Origin: an uncultured Bacilli bacterium
GTDB lineage: Bacteria; Bacillota_I; Bacilli_A; RF39; UBA660
Direction of reading: 5' to 3'
Length of the DNA stretch: 64,000 nucleotides
NCBI GenBank assembly: GCA_944350495.1
Contig: CALVOZ010000001.1
Location: forward strand, 62,001-126,000
In this document: piece after piece, positions 55,337-63,764 of the stretch
Layout: every line of letters begins with the position of its first letter
Numbering within the stretch: position 1 is the stretch's first letter
Notes under the pieces: model-generated
Database searches by the model: none
What the model was told of the DNA's origin: nothing
The model's input: only the letters and a program-made list of their open reading frames with translations
Translations under genes and position numbers: made by a program

Positions 55337-57490
55337 TTTTTCTATTAAAGATAGTGCAACTTTTTCTTTATCTTTAAAGATTTCTTCAACATAGCAATCA
55401 ACAATATCACCGACACTTAAAATATCAGATGGATGCTTAATATAATCTTTAGAAATTTTAGAAATATGAACTAAGCCATCATTATGTAATCCAATATCAA
55501 TAAATGCACCAAAATCAACAACATTTCTAACTGTTCCCTGAAGCTTCATACCAACTTTTAAATCATCAATATTTAAAACATCACTTTTTAAAATAGGCTG
55601 TGGCATTTCATCACGAGGATCACGGTTTGGTTTCTTCAAACTACTAACTACATCTTCTAATGTATATATATCTGTATTTAATTTATCTTTATATTTAGCT
55701 AAATCAATATTATCAAGTTTAGTAATTAAAGCATCAGTTCCAACATCTTTTAAAGTACATCCTAATTCATTTAATAATTTTGTTGCAACTTCATAACTTT
55801 CTGGGTGAATACCTGTTTCATCTAAAATATTACTTCCCTCAGTTATTCTTAAAAAACCGATTGCTTGTTCATATACTTTATCAGTTAATAATTTCTTTTT
55901 CTTTATCTCTTCACGAGAATTAATTCGCCCATTCTTCTCACGATATTCAATAATCTTTTCAATGTTCTTTTTATTAATTCCTGATACATATTTTAATAAT
56001 GATGGCGAGGCTGTATTAACATTAACGCCAACACTATTTACTGCTTTAGTAACAACAAAATCTAAACTTTCAGATAATTTTTTACCACTGACATCATGTT
56101 GGTATAGACCAACACCAATTCCTTCTGGAGGTACTTTAACTAATTCAGATAACGGGTCTTGTAATCTTCTACCAATAGAAACTGCACTTCTTTTTTCAAC
56201 TGCCAAATCAGGAAATTCCTCAATCGCAATTGGAGATGCACTATAAATAGAAGCTCCGGCTTCAGAAACGATTACATATTTGCAAGTTAAATTATTTTCC
56301 TTAATCATTTCAGAGCAAAATTTTTCTGATTCACGTGATGCTGTTCCATTACCTATTGCAATAATATCAACATTATATTTCTTAATTAATTTAACAACTA
56401 CTTCTTTAGATTCCTTAATTCTTGATTCATTATTCCCATTTAAAAATGGTTTAATAACAGTTGAATCTAAATATTTACCTGTCTTATCAATGACAGCTAA
56501 CTTACAACCATTAACATATCCTGGATCAAATGCTAATACAACTTTTTCTTTCATTGGTGGTGTAAGTAATAAGCTTTCCAAATTTTTACCAAAATTATCT
56601 ATAGCAGCAACTTCACCTTTCTCTGTTAAATCACTACGAATTTCTCTTTCCACTGATGGAAATATTAGTCTTTTATAACTGTCTTCAATTGCTTCTTTAA
56701 TATAAGGAGTACAAAAACTTTCTTTATTTTTTATATTCTTACTTTCTAAAAATTCAATAATCTTATCTTTATCAACACTAATCTTAACAGTTAAAACATT
56801 TTCTTTTTCCCCACGATTAACGGCTAATATACGATGAGGTTTAATTTTGGATACAGCTTCACTATAATCATAATACATTTCATATATTTTATTAGGATCA
56901 TCAGCGTTCTTTTTAACATTAGACTCTAAAATACCAAAACGATACATATTATTTCTAATATATTTACGATAAGTCGCATTATCAGAAATCCATTCTGCAA
57001 TAATATATTTAGCTCCTGTAATAGCACTTTCAACATCTTTTACAACTTCATTAAGAAACTTAGATGCCATATCTTCAATTTTTCCTTTTGTTGGACAAGC
57101 CATAATCATTTTAGCTAGTGGTTCTAAACCATTTTTAATTGCTTCTGTTGCTTTTGTTTTTTTCTTCTCTTTATATGGGCGATATAAATCTTCAACTTCC
57201 ACTAATTTTTCACAGTTCATAATTTTATTTTTTAATTCATCAGTAAGAAGTCCTTTTTCATCAATAAGACGGATAACATCTTCTTTTCTTTTTAATAAAT
57301 TAATTTGATAAGTATAGACTTCTTCAATAGAACGAATTGTTTCTTCATCTAAATTACCGGTTGCTTCTTTTCTATAACGAGCAATAAAAGGAATGGTATT
57401 CCCTTCCTCTAATAGTTTTAAAGTTGCTTCTACTTGCGATTCTTTAATAGATAAGTTATTACTTATTTGGATAATTGTATTGTTGTTCAT
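55334..57490 (-). CDS. tex: Tex-family S1 RNA-binding protein
   Basis: 718 residues. N-terminal Tex domain (IPFIARYRKEATGNLDEE), YqgF-like RNase H fold (VVLAFDPGYVNGCK), helix-hairpin-helix region (VNTASPSLLKYVSGI), and a C-terminal S1 domain (GMKLQGTVRNVVDFGAFID). It is a nucleic acid-binding factor tied to transcription and RNA handling. Ribosome site AGGTGA. Confidence 0.95.
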   Translation of the reverse strand: MNNNTIIQISNNLSIKESQVEATLKLLEEGNTIPFIARYRKEATGNLDEETIRSIEEVYTYQINLLKRKEDVIRLIDEKGLLTDELKNKIMNCEKLVEVEDLYRPYKEKKKTKATEAIKNGLEPLAKMIMACPTKGKIEDMASKFLNEVVKDVESAITGAKYIIAEWISDNATYRKYIRNNMYRFGILESNVKKNADDPNKIYEMYYDYSEAVSKIKPHRILAVNRGEKENVLTVKISVDKDKIIEFLESKNIKNKESFCTPYIKEAIEDSYKRLIFPSVEREIRSDLTEKGEVAAIDNFGKNLESLLLTPPMKEKVVLAFDPGYVNGCKLAVIDKTGKYLDSTVIKPFLNGNNESRIKESKEVVVKLIKKYNVDIIAIGNGTASRESEKFCSEMIKENNLTCKYVIVSEAGASIYSASPIAIEEFPDLAVEKRSAVSIGRRLQDPLSELVKVPPEGIGVGLYQHDVSGKKLSESLDFVVTKAVNSVGVNVNTASPSLLKYVSGINKKNIEKIIEYREKNGRINSREEIKKKKLLTDKVYEQAIGFLRITEGSNILDETGIHPESYEVATKLLNELGCTLKDVGTDALITKLDNIDLAKYKDKLNTDIYTLEDVVSSLKKPNRDPRDEMPQPILKSDVLNIDDLKVGMKLQGTVRNVVDFGAFIDIGLHNDGLVHISKISKDYIKHPSDILSVGDIVDCYVEEIFKDKEKVALSLIEK

Positions 57491-57497
57491 GATTCAC

Positions 57498-57992
57498 CTA
57501 TTCTATACTTTTTGCATTTAAATTTTCCATTAATTCTTCTTTATACATAAGACCAGCATGTTTATATACTACATCACCTTTGGCCATTACAATAATAGAA
57601 GGAATAATAATTTGTGGTTCTTTATAATTCATTACCTTAGTAACATCATCAATAACATTAGAGTATTCTTCTTCATTCAATTCTTCAATGTTCAATAAAT
57701 ATACAGCTGATTTACGGCCAGCAAAAGCCACTTTAACTTCTTCAACAAATTCTTTACTAATAGGATCTTCACTATTATGAATTACAATTGCATAAGATTC
57801 CGTTTCATAGACTTTTGAACGCAATTCAACATATTTATTATACTTAATATTTTCAACTGTTGCAGTTATCTCATTTTCTTCCTCTACTACAATAGGATTT
57901 TTAGCATCTTCTTTTGCTATAATTAAATAAACTATTGTTCCTAACAATAATGTTGTTACAAGAAAGAATAAAATTTTTCGATTACTTTTCAT
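57498..57992 (-). CDS. Membrane-anchored thioredoxin-like protein without CxxC
   Basis: 164 residues. One N-terminal helix (8-25), a linker, then a thioredoxin-like pattern: SYAIVIHNSEDPISKEFVEEV (strand-helix where CxxC would sit; no Cys is present), AVYLLNIEEL, and IPSIIVMAKGDVVYKHAG with the cis-Pro turn. It is probably a structural or binding relative rather than a redox enzyme. Eight bases upstream of tex. Confidence 0.65.
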   Translation of the reverse strand: MKSNRKILFFLVTTLLLGTIVYLIIAKEDAKNPIVVEEENEITATVENIKYNKYVELRSKVYETESYAIVIHNSEDPISKEFVEEVKVAFAGRKSAVYLLNIEELNEEEYSNVIDDVTKVMNYKEPQIIIPSIIVMAKGDVVYKHAGLMYKEELMENLNAKSIE

Positions 57993-58047
57993 ATTATCAC
58001 CATTATCATTATAACATAATATCTTTTTTTTAACATTATTGTTTAAT

Positions 58048-58077
58048 AAAAAAAAAACAGTTTTTTCAAACTGTTTT
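58048..58077 (-). terminator. Rho-independent terminator of the DUF4176 gene
   Basis: AAACAGTTT-gaaa-AAACTGTTT with a T run of ten. Confidence 0.85.
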
Positions 58078-59392
58078 ATCTACCAAAGTTAAAGAATCCT
58101 CTTTTTTTCTTTTCAGGTTTTACTTCTTCAACAATTTCAATTTCTTCTGGTTTTTCATCATTTTCATCTTCAAATGTGTCTAATTCAGCTGGGTCACTAG
58201 GAACAACTGCTTCTTCTGGGTCAGGAATATCAAATGAAACCTCATCACTTGGATTTGAACTTAACATAATATCATCACTAAGTGGTGCATAAACAACATC
58301 ATCAGTTAAATCTAATGCTTCACCAACTGGTTCTAATTCATCTGAACTTAAACCTGGAATATCACCAAAAATCGAATTTTCATCGTCATCAGCAACAGAT
58401 ACTGTTCCATCATCATTAAATGTAATCGTATCAGTCTCTTCTTCATCAATTGGAGCTTCTTCAATTTCTTCAACTGATTCATCAGCTGGAGTTATTTCAG
58501 GATTTATAATTGCTACTTCTTCAGAAACTTCGTTAGCAGCTTCTTCGCTTGCTTCTTGCTGTTCAGCAATTGGAGTTATTTCAGGATTTATAATTGCTAC
58601 TTCTTCAGGAACTTCATTAGCAACGTCTTCATTTACTTCTACTTGTTCAATAACTGGAGTTGTTTCAACATCAGTTGCCACTTCCTCAGTTGCATTAATT
58701 TCTTTTGCGGTATTATCAACAATAACTACACCATTTTCATCGAATTGAAAATTATTTACTGATGGAATTAATGGAGCTGTTTCATCAACTGTTACAACAC
58801 CGTTCTCATCAAATTGGAAAGCATTAGTCGCTGGTGCTGTTTTATCACTTACAACGACACCGTTTTCATCAAATTTATAATTATTAGATGCTGGAGCTAC
58901 TTCTTCACTTACAGCAGTGTTATTTTCAGCTGTTTCAAGTGGCGCTGATTCTTCTTGTTTTTCAGCATTAACATCTGCAATAATGACACCATTTTCATCA
59001 AATGCGAATCCACCACCAGCAGCAACTGGTACTGGTTCAGGAGTTTCTTGAGCAGTTGTATCTACAACTACAACTCCATTCTCATCAAAGAAAAAACCAA
59101 AATTATTAGCTGTTGTAACTTGGTCATCATTTGATGGAAGTACGGCATTAGGTGTGCCATCATCTAATGAAGCTAAATGAATTTTACCAGTCTCATCTTT
59201 ATAACCATAAGAATATAATTCACTAATTTGATCGTGATTAAAATACCTTACATTATTGGCATTTGTATAACCTGCTGGATAATCAACTGCAACATAATCG
59301 TGTTCGTTTAATTTATAACCGATAATTACTAATTTTGAACCATCATTATCTAAAGTACACACACTACCCAAAGGTAAAAATTTTAAATTCAT
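58076..59392 (-). CDS. DUF4176 protein with FDENGV repeats (type VII secretion-associated)
   Basis: 438 residues. Residues 1-75 are a DUF4176 domain (LPLGSVCTLDNDGSKLVIIGY, YPAGYTNANNVRYFNHDQI), a family found in type VII loci of Bacillota. Five units of the pattern FxFDENGVVxxD follow between ~108 and 225, then two copies of an EEVAIINPEITP repeat. A very acidic region ends in a basic Phe-rich tail (KPEKKKRGFFNFGR). No signal peptide or membrane helix is present. It could be a scaffold or effector-binding protein of the secretion system (inference). Promoter at 59452-59480. Confidence 0.8.
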   Translation of the reverse strand: MNLKFLPLGSVCTLDNDGSKLVIIGYKLNEHDYVAVDYPAGYTNANNVRYFNHDQISELYSYGYKDETGKIHLASLDDGTPNAVLPSNDDQVTTANNFGFFFDENGVVVVDTTAQETPEPVPVAAGGGFAFDENGVIIADVNAEKQEESAPLETAENNTAVSEEVAPASNNYKFDENGVVVSDKTAPATNAFQFDENGVVTVDETAPLIPSVNNFQFDENGVVIVDNTAKEINATEEVATDVETTPVIEQVEVNEDVANEVPEEVAIINPEITPIAEQQEASEEAANEVSEEVAIINPEITPADESVEEIEEAPIDEEETDTITFNDDGTVSVADDDENSIFGDIPGLSSDELEPVGEALDLTDDVVYAPLSDDIMLSSNPSDEVSFDIPDPEEAVVPSDPAELDTFEDENDEKPEEIEIVEEVKPEKKKRGFFNFGR

Positions 59393-59422
59393 AATAAACC
59401 TCTTTTCATCTTTATTCCACCG

Positions 59423-59440
59423 TATGATATTTCTATCATA
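59423..59440. repeat. Inverted repeat in the DUF4176 leader
   Basis: TATGATA-tttc-TATCATA, between the promoter and the start codon. It is a possible operator or leader hairpin. Confidence 0.5.
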
Positions 59441-59451
59441 TTACTAAATAA

Positions 59452-59480
59452 ATTATACAAGAAGTATTAAAAAATTGCAA
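59452..59480 (-). promoter_or_regulatory. Sigma-A promoter of the DUF4176 gene
   Basis: TTGCAA (59475-59480), 17 bases, TATAAT (59452-59457). It lies outside the terminator of the upstream small-protein operon, so the gene has its own transcript. Confidence 0.8.
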
Positions 59481-59500
59481 TAATTTCAATCACATTTAAA

Positions 59501-59527
59501 AGAAAAGAAAGCAAATATGCTTTCTTA
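59501..59527 (-). terminator. Rho-independent terminator of the small type VII operon
   Basis: AAGAAAGCA-tatt-TGCTTTCTT with T-rich tail. Confidence 0.75.
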
Positions 59528-59836
59528 TTTAACTAATTCTTTTCGTGACAATAATTGTGACTGTGGTAGTAATAAAGCTTCATCAGACATTTTTTTTAAA
59601 ACCTCATTTACCTTTTTATTACTGTAATTAAGCCATTTTTCTAATTCTTGAAGTTCTTTTGTTGTTTTTATAATATCTACTTTGCAGTTAGCCATTTCGC
59701 GAGCATAAATAAATCCACTAGGAACATCCATCGAATTTGTTTTCGCACTCGCCCTATTCATATGTTCAATACCTTGTGTTAGAGCTTGTAATATTATCGT
59801 TTTTACAGGTTGTTCTTTATATAATAATTTACTCAT
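59525..59836 (-). CDS. Small helical protein of the type VII locus
   Basis: 103 residues, not recognised as a named family. Largely alpha-helical with a central EMANCKVDIIKTTKELQELEKWL and a basic C-terminus; no signal peptide. It overlaps the 59829 gene by 8 bases. Its size and position suggest a WXG100/YwqI-like partner or chaperone. Confidence 0.65.
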   Translation of the reverse strand: MSKLLYKEQPVKTIILQALTQGIEHMNRASAKTNSMDVPSGFIYAREMANCKVDIIKTTKELQELEKWLNYSNKKVNEVLKKMSDEALLLPQSQLLSRKELVK

Positions 59837-60128
59837 TATTATATCTCCTAACTTCTTTTATTACTTTTTCCATATATTCAGCACAATCAATTAAATATTT
59901 TCCATATCTATATAAATCATTGGCATAATTATTATATTGAACTTTATCTTTATTGGCTAAATTAACAAACAATTGTGAAGATTCGCCGGTCCACTCTAAA
60001 GTTGAAGATGGCATATTTTCAATGCGATTGAACATCGTTTCAATAACTAGTTTTAGCTCTTCAACTTGTCCTAATATTTCTTGACCTTTTTCACACATCT
60101 TAATTGTATCAATATAAGTTTCGTTCAT
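59829..60128 (-). CDS. WXG100-like protein
   Basis: 99 residues forming a helical hairpin with the turn LEWTGESSQLF, the W-x-G signature at about residues 45-47, and a C-terminal helix ending EKVIKEVRRYNNE. Such proteins are small substrates or partners in ESX-type secretion. Confidence 0.75.
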   Translation of the reverse strand: MNETYIDTIKMCEKGQEILGQVEELKLVIETMFNRIENMPSSTLEWTGESSQLFVNLANKDKVQYNNYANDLYRYGKYLIDCAEYMEKVIKEVRRYNNE

Positions 60129-60155
60129 AATACACCTTTTAAAAAGAGAGATTAG

Positions 60156-60476
60156 CTACCTGCTAACCTCTTCCTCTTCTTCCTCCTGTGATTCAAGTTC
60201 TTCAATCTCTCTTTGAATTTGTTCGATTTGTCTTCGAATTGTTGGAATAGCAGTGCGATTTAAGAAATCTTTATTAGATTCGATTCGTTCACTACAATTA
60301 GCAATTTTTTTTAAATCTGCCGACTCTTCATCGATTGAATAATATAATTCAATTTTTGCTCCAACCGGTGTTAAATCGTCGGATGCTTGAACTAGAATTG
60401 TCACCATTTGTTGTGTTTCATACAACAAATTTTGATATCTACTAAGCAACCTATAAAGAGAACTTAAATTTGCCAT
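60156..60476 (-). CDS. Coiled-coil protein of the type VII locus
   Basis: 106 residues, helical throughout, ending in a long coiled coil with a Glu-rich tail (IEELESQEEEEEEVSR). It resembles the short coiled-coil proteins (DUF5082-like) that accompany LXG/WXG proteins, but the match is only by general character. Confidence 0.6.
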   Translation of the reverse strand: MANLSSLYRLLSRYQNLLYETQQMVTILVQASDDLTPVGAKIELYYSIDEESADLKKIANCSERIESNKDFLNRTAIPTIRRQIEQIQREIEELESQEEEEEEVSR

Positions 60477-60490
60477 AAATTACCTTTTTA

Positions 60491-60997
60491 TTATTGCTCT
60501 GTATAATAAGTTGCACTACTTGAAACATTTGATTTACTAGAATCAATACTTTCAGAAGCATATGATTGAGTGCTTTGTAACCAAGCTTGATGTACACTCT
60601 CTAATTTGTCACTGAATGCTAATAAATCACTAATAAGTGCTTTACAGTAGTCTTTAACAGCTAAAACATATTGTTCAACGGCTGTTTTAATTTCTTCACT
60701 TCTGAATGCATTTGATGAATTAGTTTCTTCTTCAATACCATCAATATGATTTTGAATATTTGCAACAGCACTTCTAATAGCTTCTCTCATATCAGGAACT
60801 TTAGATACGTTAATACCTACTACGCTATATTCTGAAAGTCCTTGATAACCATCAACTTTATCAAATGGCCACCAAGTATTTGAATTACCCATACCAGAAC
60901 CAATACCACTTCTAGAAGCTTGTCTTGAATCCATTGCAGTTTGTGCATATTGTTCTGCATCAAATCCTGATGCAACTGTTGTACTTGCCCATGCCAT
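60491..60997 (-). CDS. Helical secreted-substrate-like protein of the type VII locus
   Basis: 168 residues. A Gly/Ser/Trp-containing N-terminus (SGIGSGMGNSNTWWPF) precedes two long helices (~65-145) and a Ser/Tyr-rich tail ending SSSATYYTEQ. No classical signal peptide. The helical hairpin with disordered ends is typical of ESX substrates. Strong GGAGGAAAG ribosome site. Confidence 0.65.
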   Translation of the reverse strand: MAWASTTVASGFDAEQYAQTAMDSRQASRSGIGSGMGNSNTWWPFDKVDGYQGLSEYSVVGINVSKVPDMREAIRSAVANIQNHIDGIEEETNSSNAFRSEEIKTAVEQYVLAVKDYCKALISDLLAFSDKLESVHQAWLQSTQSYASESIDSSKSNVSSSATYYTEQ

Positions 60998-61012
60998 ATT
61001 TCTTTCCTCCTT

Positions 61013-61327
61013 CTATTCCTCAATTAATTTTAGATCTTGTTCGTAATAGAATGACTCTAATTCTGTCAAACGAGCTTCTAAATCGTCATATTCTTTACGT
61101 AAATCTTCGCCCATAAGTTCGCACATATTTCTTAATTGTCTTTCGAATCTGTCTCTAGATACACCTTGCCATCCTGAATCAATAACTGATAAAATGTTTT
61201 CTACTTCTTCATTTAACTTATCAGTTGTTGAAACAAGTAAAGATGCTCTTAAATCTTCACGGTATTGAGCCATTCCTGTTGATGATATACCAATGTCTAA
61301 AGCACTCAAGTCTAACTTGTCTTTCAT
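61013..61327 (-). CDS. WXG100-like protein
   Basis: 104 residues: two helices joined at SGWQGVSRDRFE, with the W-x-G signature near residue 53. The C-terminal helix is acidic and ends YEQDLKLIEE. One base from the neighbouring 61329 gene, so the two could be a co-translated heterodimer, as in EsxA-EsxB pairs. Confidence 0.8.
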   Translation of the reverse strand: MKDKLDLSALDIGISSTGMAQYREDLRASLLVSTTDKLNEEVENILSVIDSGWQGVSRDRFERQLRNMCELMGEDLRKEYDDLEARLTELESFYYEQDLKLIEE

Positions 61328-61328
61328 A

Positions 61329-61676
61329 TTAATTTTCCTCCTTTTGCTCTAAACTAACACTTACTGATTTTTCTCCTTCACTCATAATGCTAACACCAAA
61401 ATCACTACGAAGTTGATAATTTTGAACTACTCGCATTAAATCAGTATTATAACTCAAGAAGTTCTTATTAAATGTAGTGAAGCCCGATTTAATTAATTCA
61501 AATTGGTTACGGAAATTAGCACCACTTTCACAATCAAAACAAGTTGATGTATCAGCTACAATAACCGAAATGTTATTCAATATTTTATTAGCTCTTTCCG
61601 TATAGTCTAAAATATCTACCATAATTTTTTCAACACCTTCAGTGTTTATTCCATTCCAATTTTCATTAGTTGCCAT
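61329..61676 (-). CDS. WXG100-like helical-hairpin protein
   Basis: 115 residues. First small gene of the operon. Helix-turn-helix of ESX size in which the usual W-x-G turn is replaced by CFDCESGANFRNQFE, with two Cys in the turn. It pairs by position with the 61013 gene. Promoter at 61714-61742. Confidence 0.7.
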   Translation of the reverse strand: MATNENWNGINTEGVEKIMVDILDYTERANKILNNISVIVADTSTCFDCESGANFRNQFELIKSGFTTFNKNFLSYNTDLMRVVQNYQLRSDFGVSIMSEGEKSVSVSLEQKEEN

Positions 61677-61713
61677 CGTATCACCTACTATATAAGTACT
61701 ATCTTACAATATA

Positions 61714-61742
61714 ATCGTAACATAACCAAAATAAAATTTCAA
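61714..61742 (-). promoter_or_regulatory. Promoter of the small type VII operon
   Basis: TTGAAA (61737-61742), 17 bases, TACGAT (61714-61719). Confidence 0.65.
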
Positions 61743-61757
61743 TATTTTACATGAAAT

Positions 61758-63437
61758 TTATCTTATTTTAAAAGAGGCTTCTATCTCATTTACAGTCTGA
61801 GCTTTGTTAAAAGATCTTTCTTGTATTATTCTATTAACATATTTTAGTTCATTTTGGTCTAATGCTGAAGATAATGCAACATTTGATATATCATCACCAT
61901 AATATGCATTATACATTGTCACAATATCATTAACAGATACACCATATGATTTAGCAACAATTTCAAAGAATTGTCGTTGAAGATCACAATACATTTTAAT
62001 AAAATCATTATTTTCTTCAGCATAATTAGATTGAGTATATTTAGTAAGTCGATTCATTTCTGTTTCAAACACTGAAATACTTGAAAAGATTTCTTCTAAA
62101 GTCATTTTATGACTAGTTAAATATGTACTTAAATTAGTATAGAAATTCTTAGTTAAAGTTTGCGCTATAGAACTATATAAACTGCTGAAATAATCATAGC
62201 GATTATCGATAATTTTTCCATATTTCTCTTCATAAGCATTAAAGAAATCTTTATTCTGATATAAAGCAATATCAAAAGCATACATCATATTAATGACTTC
62301 AATTTTTTCTTCATCATTAGTGCAATTAAATCTTTTAAACAACTCATTTAAGTCTGTCTGATATGATAATTTAGCTAAAGTTAACTCATCAACATCACTA
62401 CGTAAAAGTGCTGAAAGTGTTAATGAATCCAAACTCCTTATATTGTGTTCATATACAGTTGGCGCAATCTCACTACCGTATTGATCAGTCATTAGTAATT
62501 CAGCAGAGCCTTCAGTATACCAAGTATAATCAAGCGGATTAACTTTTAAATCATTCCAACGATATAAAATTCCTAAGTTGCGGGCATATCCCTCCAAAGT
62601 TCGTTCTTTCTCACTGTGAATTTGACCAAAATGATTTGTCTCATGTAATACTACTGTTCTAATATAATCAATATCAGGTTTTTTAGCTTTATATGTATCA
62701 ACAATCTTTAGATTAATACCTAAAATGGTCTTATCATTTGTCATTTCTCCAGTTCCCGTGCCACTTGAATATAAAATCTTTAAATCACCTATTTTTTCAT
62801 CTAATTGTCCTAAATCTGTATCATTAGAAACAATGTATTCCAAACCATCAATAAAAATATTAAATACTGTTTCAAACATGGCTGAATCAAGTTCTTTATA
62901 TTTAGTTCCCACATAGTTTTTTAAAAATTCTTTATTATTTCGTAAAACGGTTTCGCGAATTAAACTTTTATTTATTTTTCCGTTAACAACATATTTTGTA
63001 GCACTCGATTCATGTTCTTTTAATGAGTTATATTTTTGCAATGCTAAATCAGAACCGAATAACTCTGAATATTGATATTCAACTTTTATTCCTTTAATAT
63101 TACTAATGAACTGATTTAAAGAAGCAATGTTCAAAGAAGTCTCTGTTTTTAGAGTTTTTAACATTTCCTCATCTAACTTAGTTTGAACAATAGGTTTTGG
63201 TGTAAAATCATCTTTATTATTACTATTATTAGTGTCAGGTTTATTTTCAACTTTTTGATAATAACCATTTACATTATAATTATAAGGATTTTTAGGCTGT
63301 TCATAATTTTTAGAAACGTAACCAGATAACATAGCTATACTAGCTAATGTTACTAATAAAATCTTTTTATTTTTTACCATTTTTAAGGCTTTCCATTTCA
63401 ATGATTTAAAAAATTTAAAATTAATATTTTTTATCAT
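61758..63437 (-). CDS. Membrane-anchored gluzincin-like metallopeptidase
   Basis: 559 residues. A basic N-terminus with one hydrophobic helix (~25-41) acts as signal anchor, followed by an Asn/Pro linker. Zinc motif His265-Glu266-Thr-Asn-His269 (VLHETNHFGQ) and, 40 residues on, WYTEGSAELL with Glu309, the third-ligand pattern of gluzincins. The remainder is helical. It lies inside the type VII locus between the EsaB-like and WXG-like genes and could process secreted proteins. The peptidase family is not identified. Confidence 0.75.
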   Translation of the reverse strand: MIKNINFKFFKSLKWKALKMVKNKKILLVTLASIAMLSGYVSKNYEQPKNPYNYNVNGYYQKVENKPDTNNSNNKDDFTPKPIVQTKLDEEMLKTLKTETSLNIASLNQFISNIKGIKVEYQYSELFGSDLALQKYNSLKEHESSATKYVVNGKINKSLIRETVLRNNKEFLKNYVGTKYKELDSAMFETVFNIFIDGLEYIVSNDTDLGQLDEKIGDLKILYSSGTGTGEMTNDKTILGINLKIVDTYKAKKPDIDYIRTVVLHETNHFGQIHSEKERTLEGYARNLGILYRWNDLKVNPLDYTWYTEGSAELLMTDQYGSEIAPTVYEHNIRSLDSLTLSALLRSDVDELTLAKLSYQTDLNELFKRFNCTNDEEKIEVINMMYAFDIALYQNKDFFNAYEEKYGKIIDNRYDYFSSLYSSIAQTLTKNFYTNLSTYLTSHKMTLEEIFSSISVFETEMNRLTKYTQSNYAEENNDFIKMYCDLQRQFFEIVAKSYGVSVNDIVTMYNAYYGDDISNVALSSALDQNELKYVNRIIQERSFNKAQTVNEIEASFKIR

Positions 63438-63471
63438 AAGTCACCTCTAAATCCCATTTTAGCACAAATAA

Positions 63472-63503
63472 AAATAAAAGAGAATTAAAATAAATTCTCT
63501 TTT
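63472..63503 (-). terminator. Rho-independent terminator after the EsaB-like gene
   Basis: AAAAGAGAATT-loop-AATTCTCTTTT then ATTTT. Confidence 0.75.
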
Positions 63504-63509
63504 GTCTAG

Positions 63510-63764
63510 TTATAGTAAAACGATACTGCTACCATTTCTAATATTTGTATCTTTTAAGAATACATTGATTCCATATGTTTCTCCAGTATCACGATTATAT
63601 AACATCGTATGATTATTGCCTACATATTCACCATTAGTTATCTCAAATAAAGATTTATTTATTAAAGCAATTATATTACCAATTTTACGATTAACTGGTA
63701 AATATAAATTATATATCTCATCGATACTTGGAACATATAATTCCACTAAAACTTTATTTTTCAT
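63510..63764 (-). CDS. EsaB/YukD-like ubiquitin-fold protein
   Basis: 84 residues from ATG 63764 (AAGGAGCC ribosome site; the frame opens eight codons earlier without a better one). The beta-grasp pattern VLVELYVPSIDEIYNLYLPVNRKI, the helix GNIIALINKSLFE, and a final GSSIVLL match EsaB/YukD, a conserved regulatory component of type VII systems in Bacillota. It overlaps the 3' end of the preceding gene. Confidence 0.85.
   Translation of the reverse strand: MKNKVLVELYVPSIDEIYNLYLPVNRKIGNIIALINKSLFEITNGEYVGNNHTMLYNRDTGETYGINVFLKDTNIRNGSSIVLL

Noticed and set aside
58700..59115. CRISPR-like repeat array
   Set aside because: The repeats are in-frame protein repeats with divergent DNA and coding spacers.
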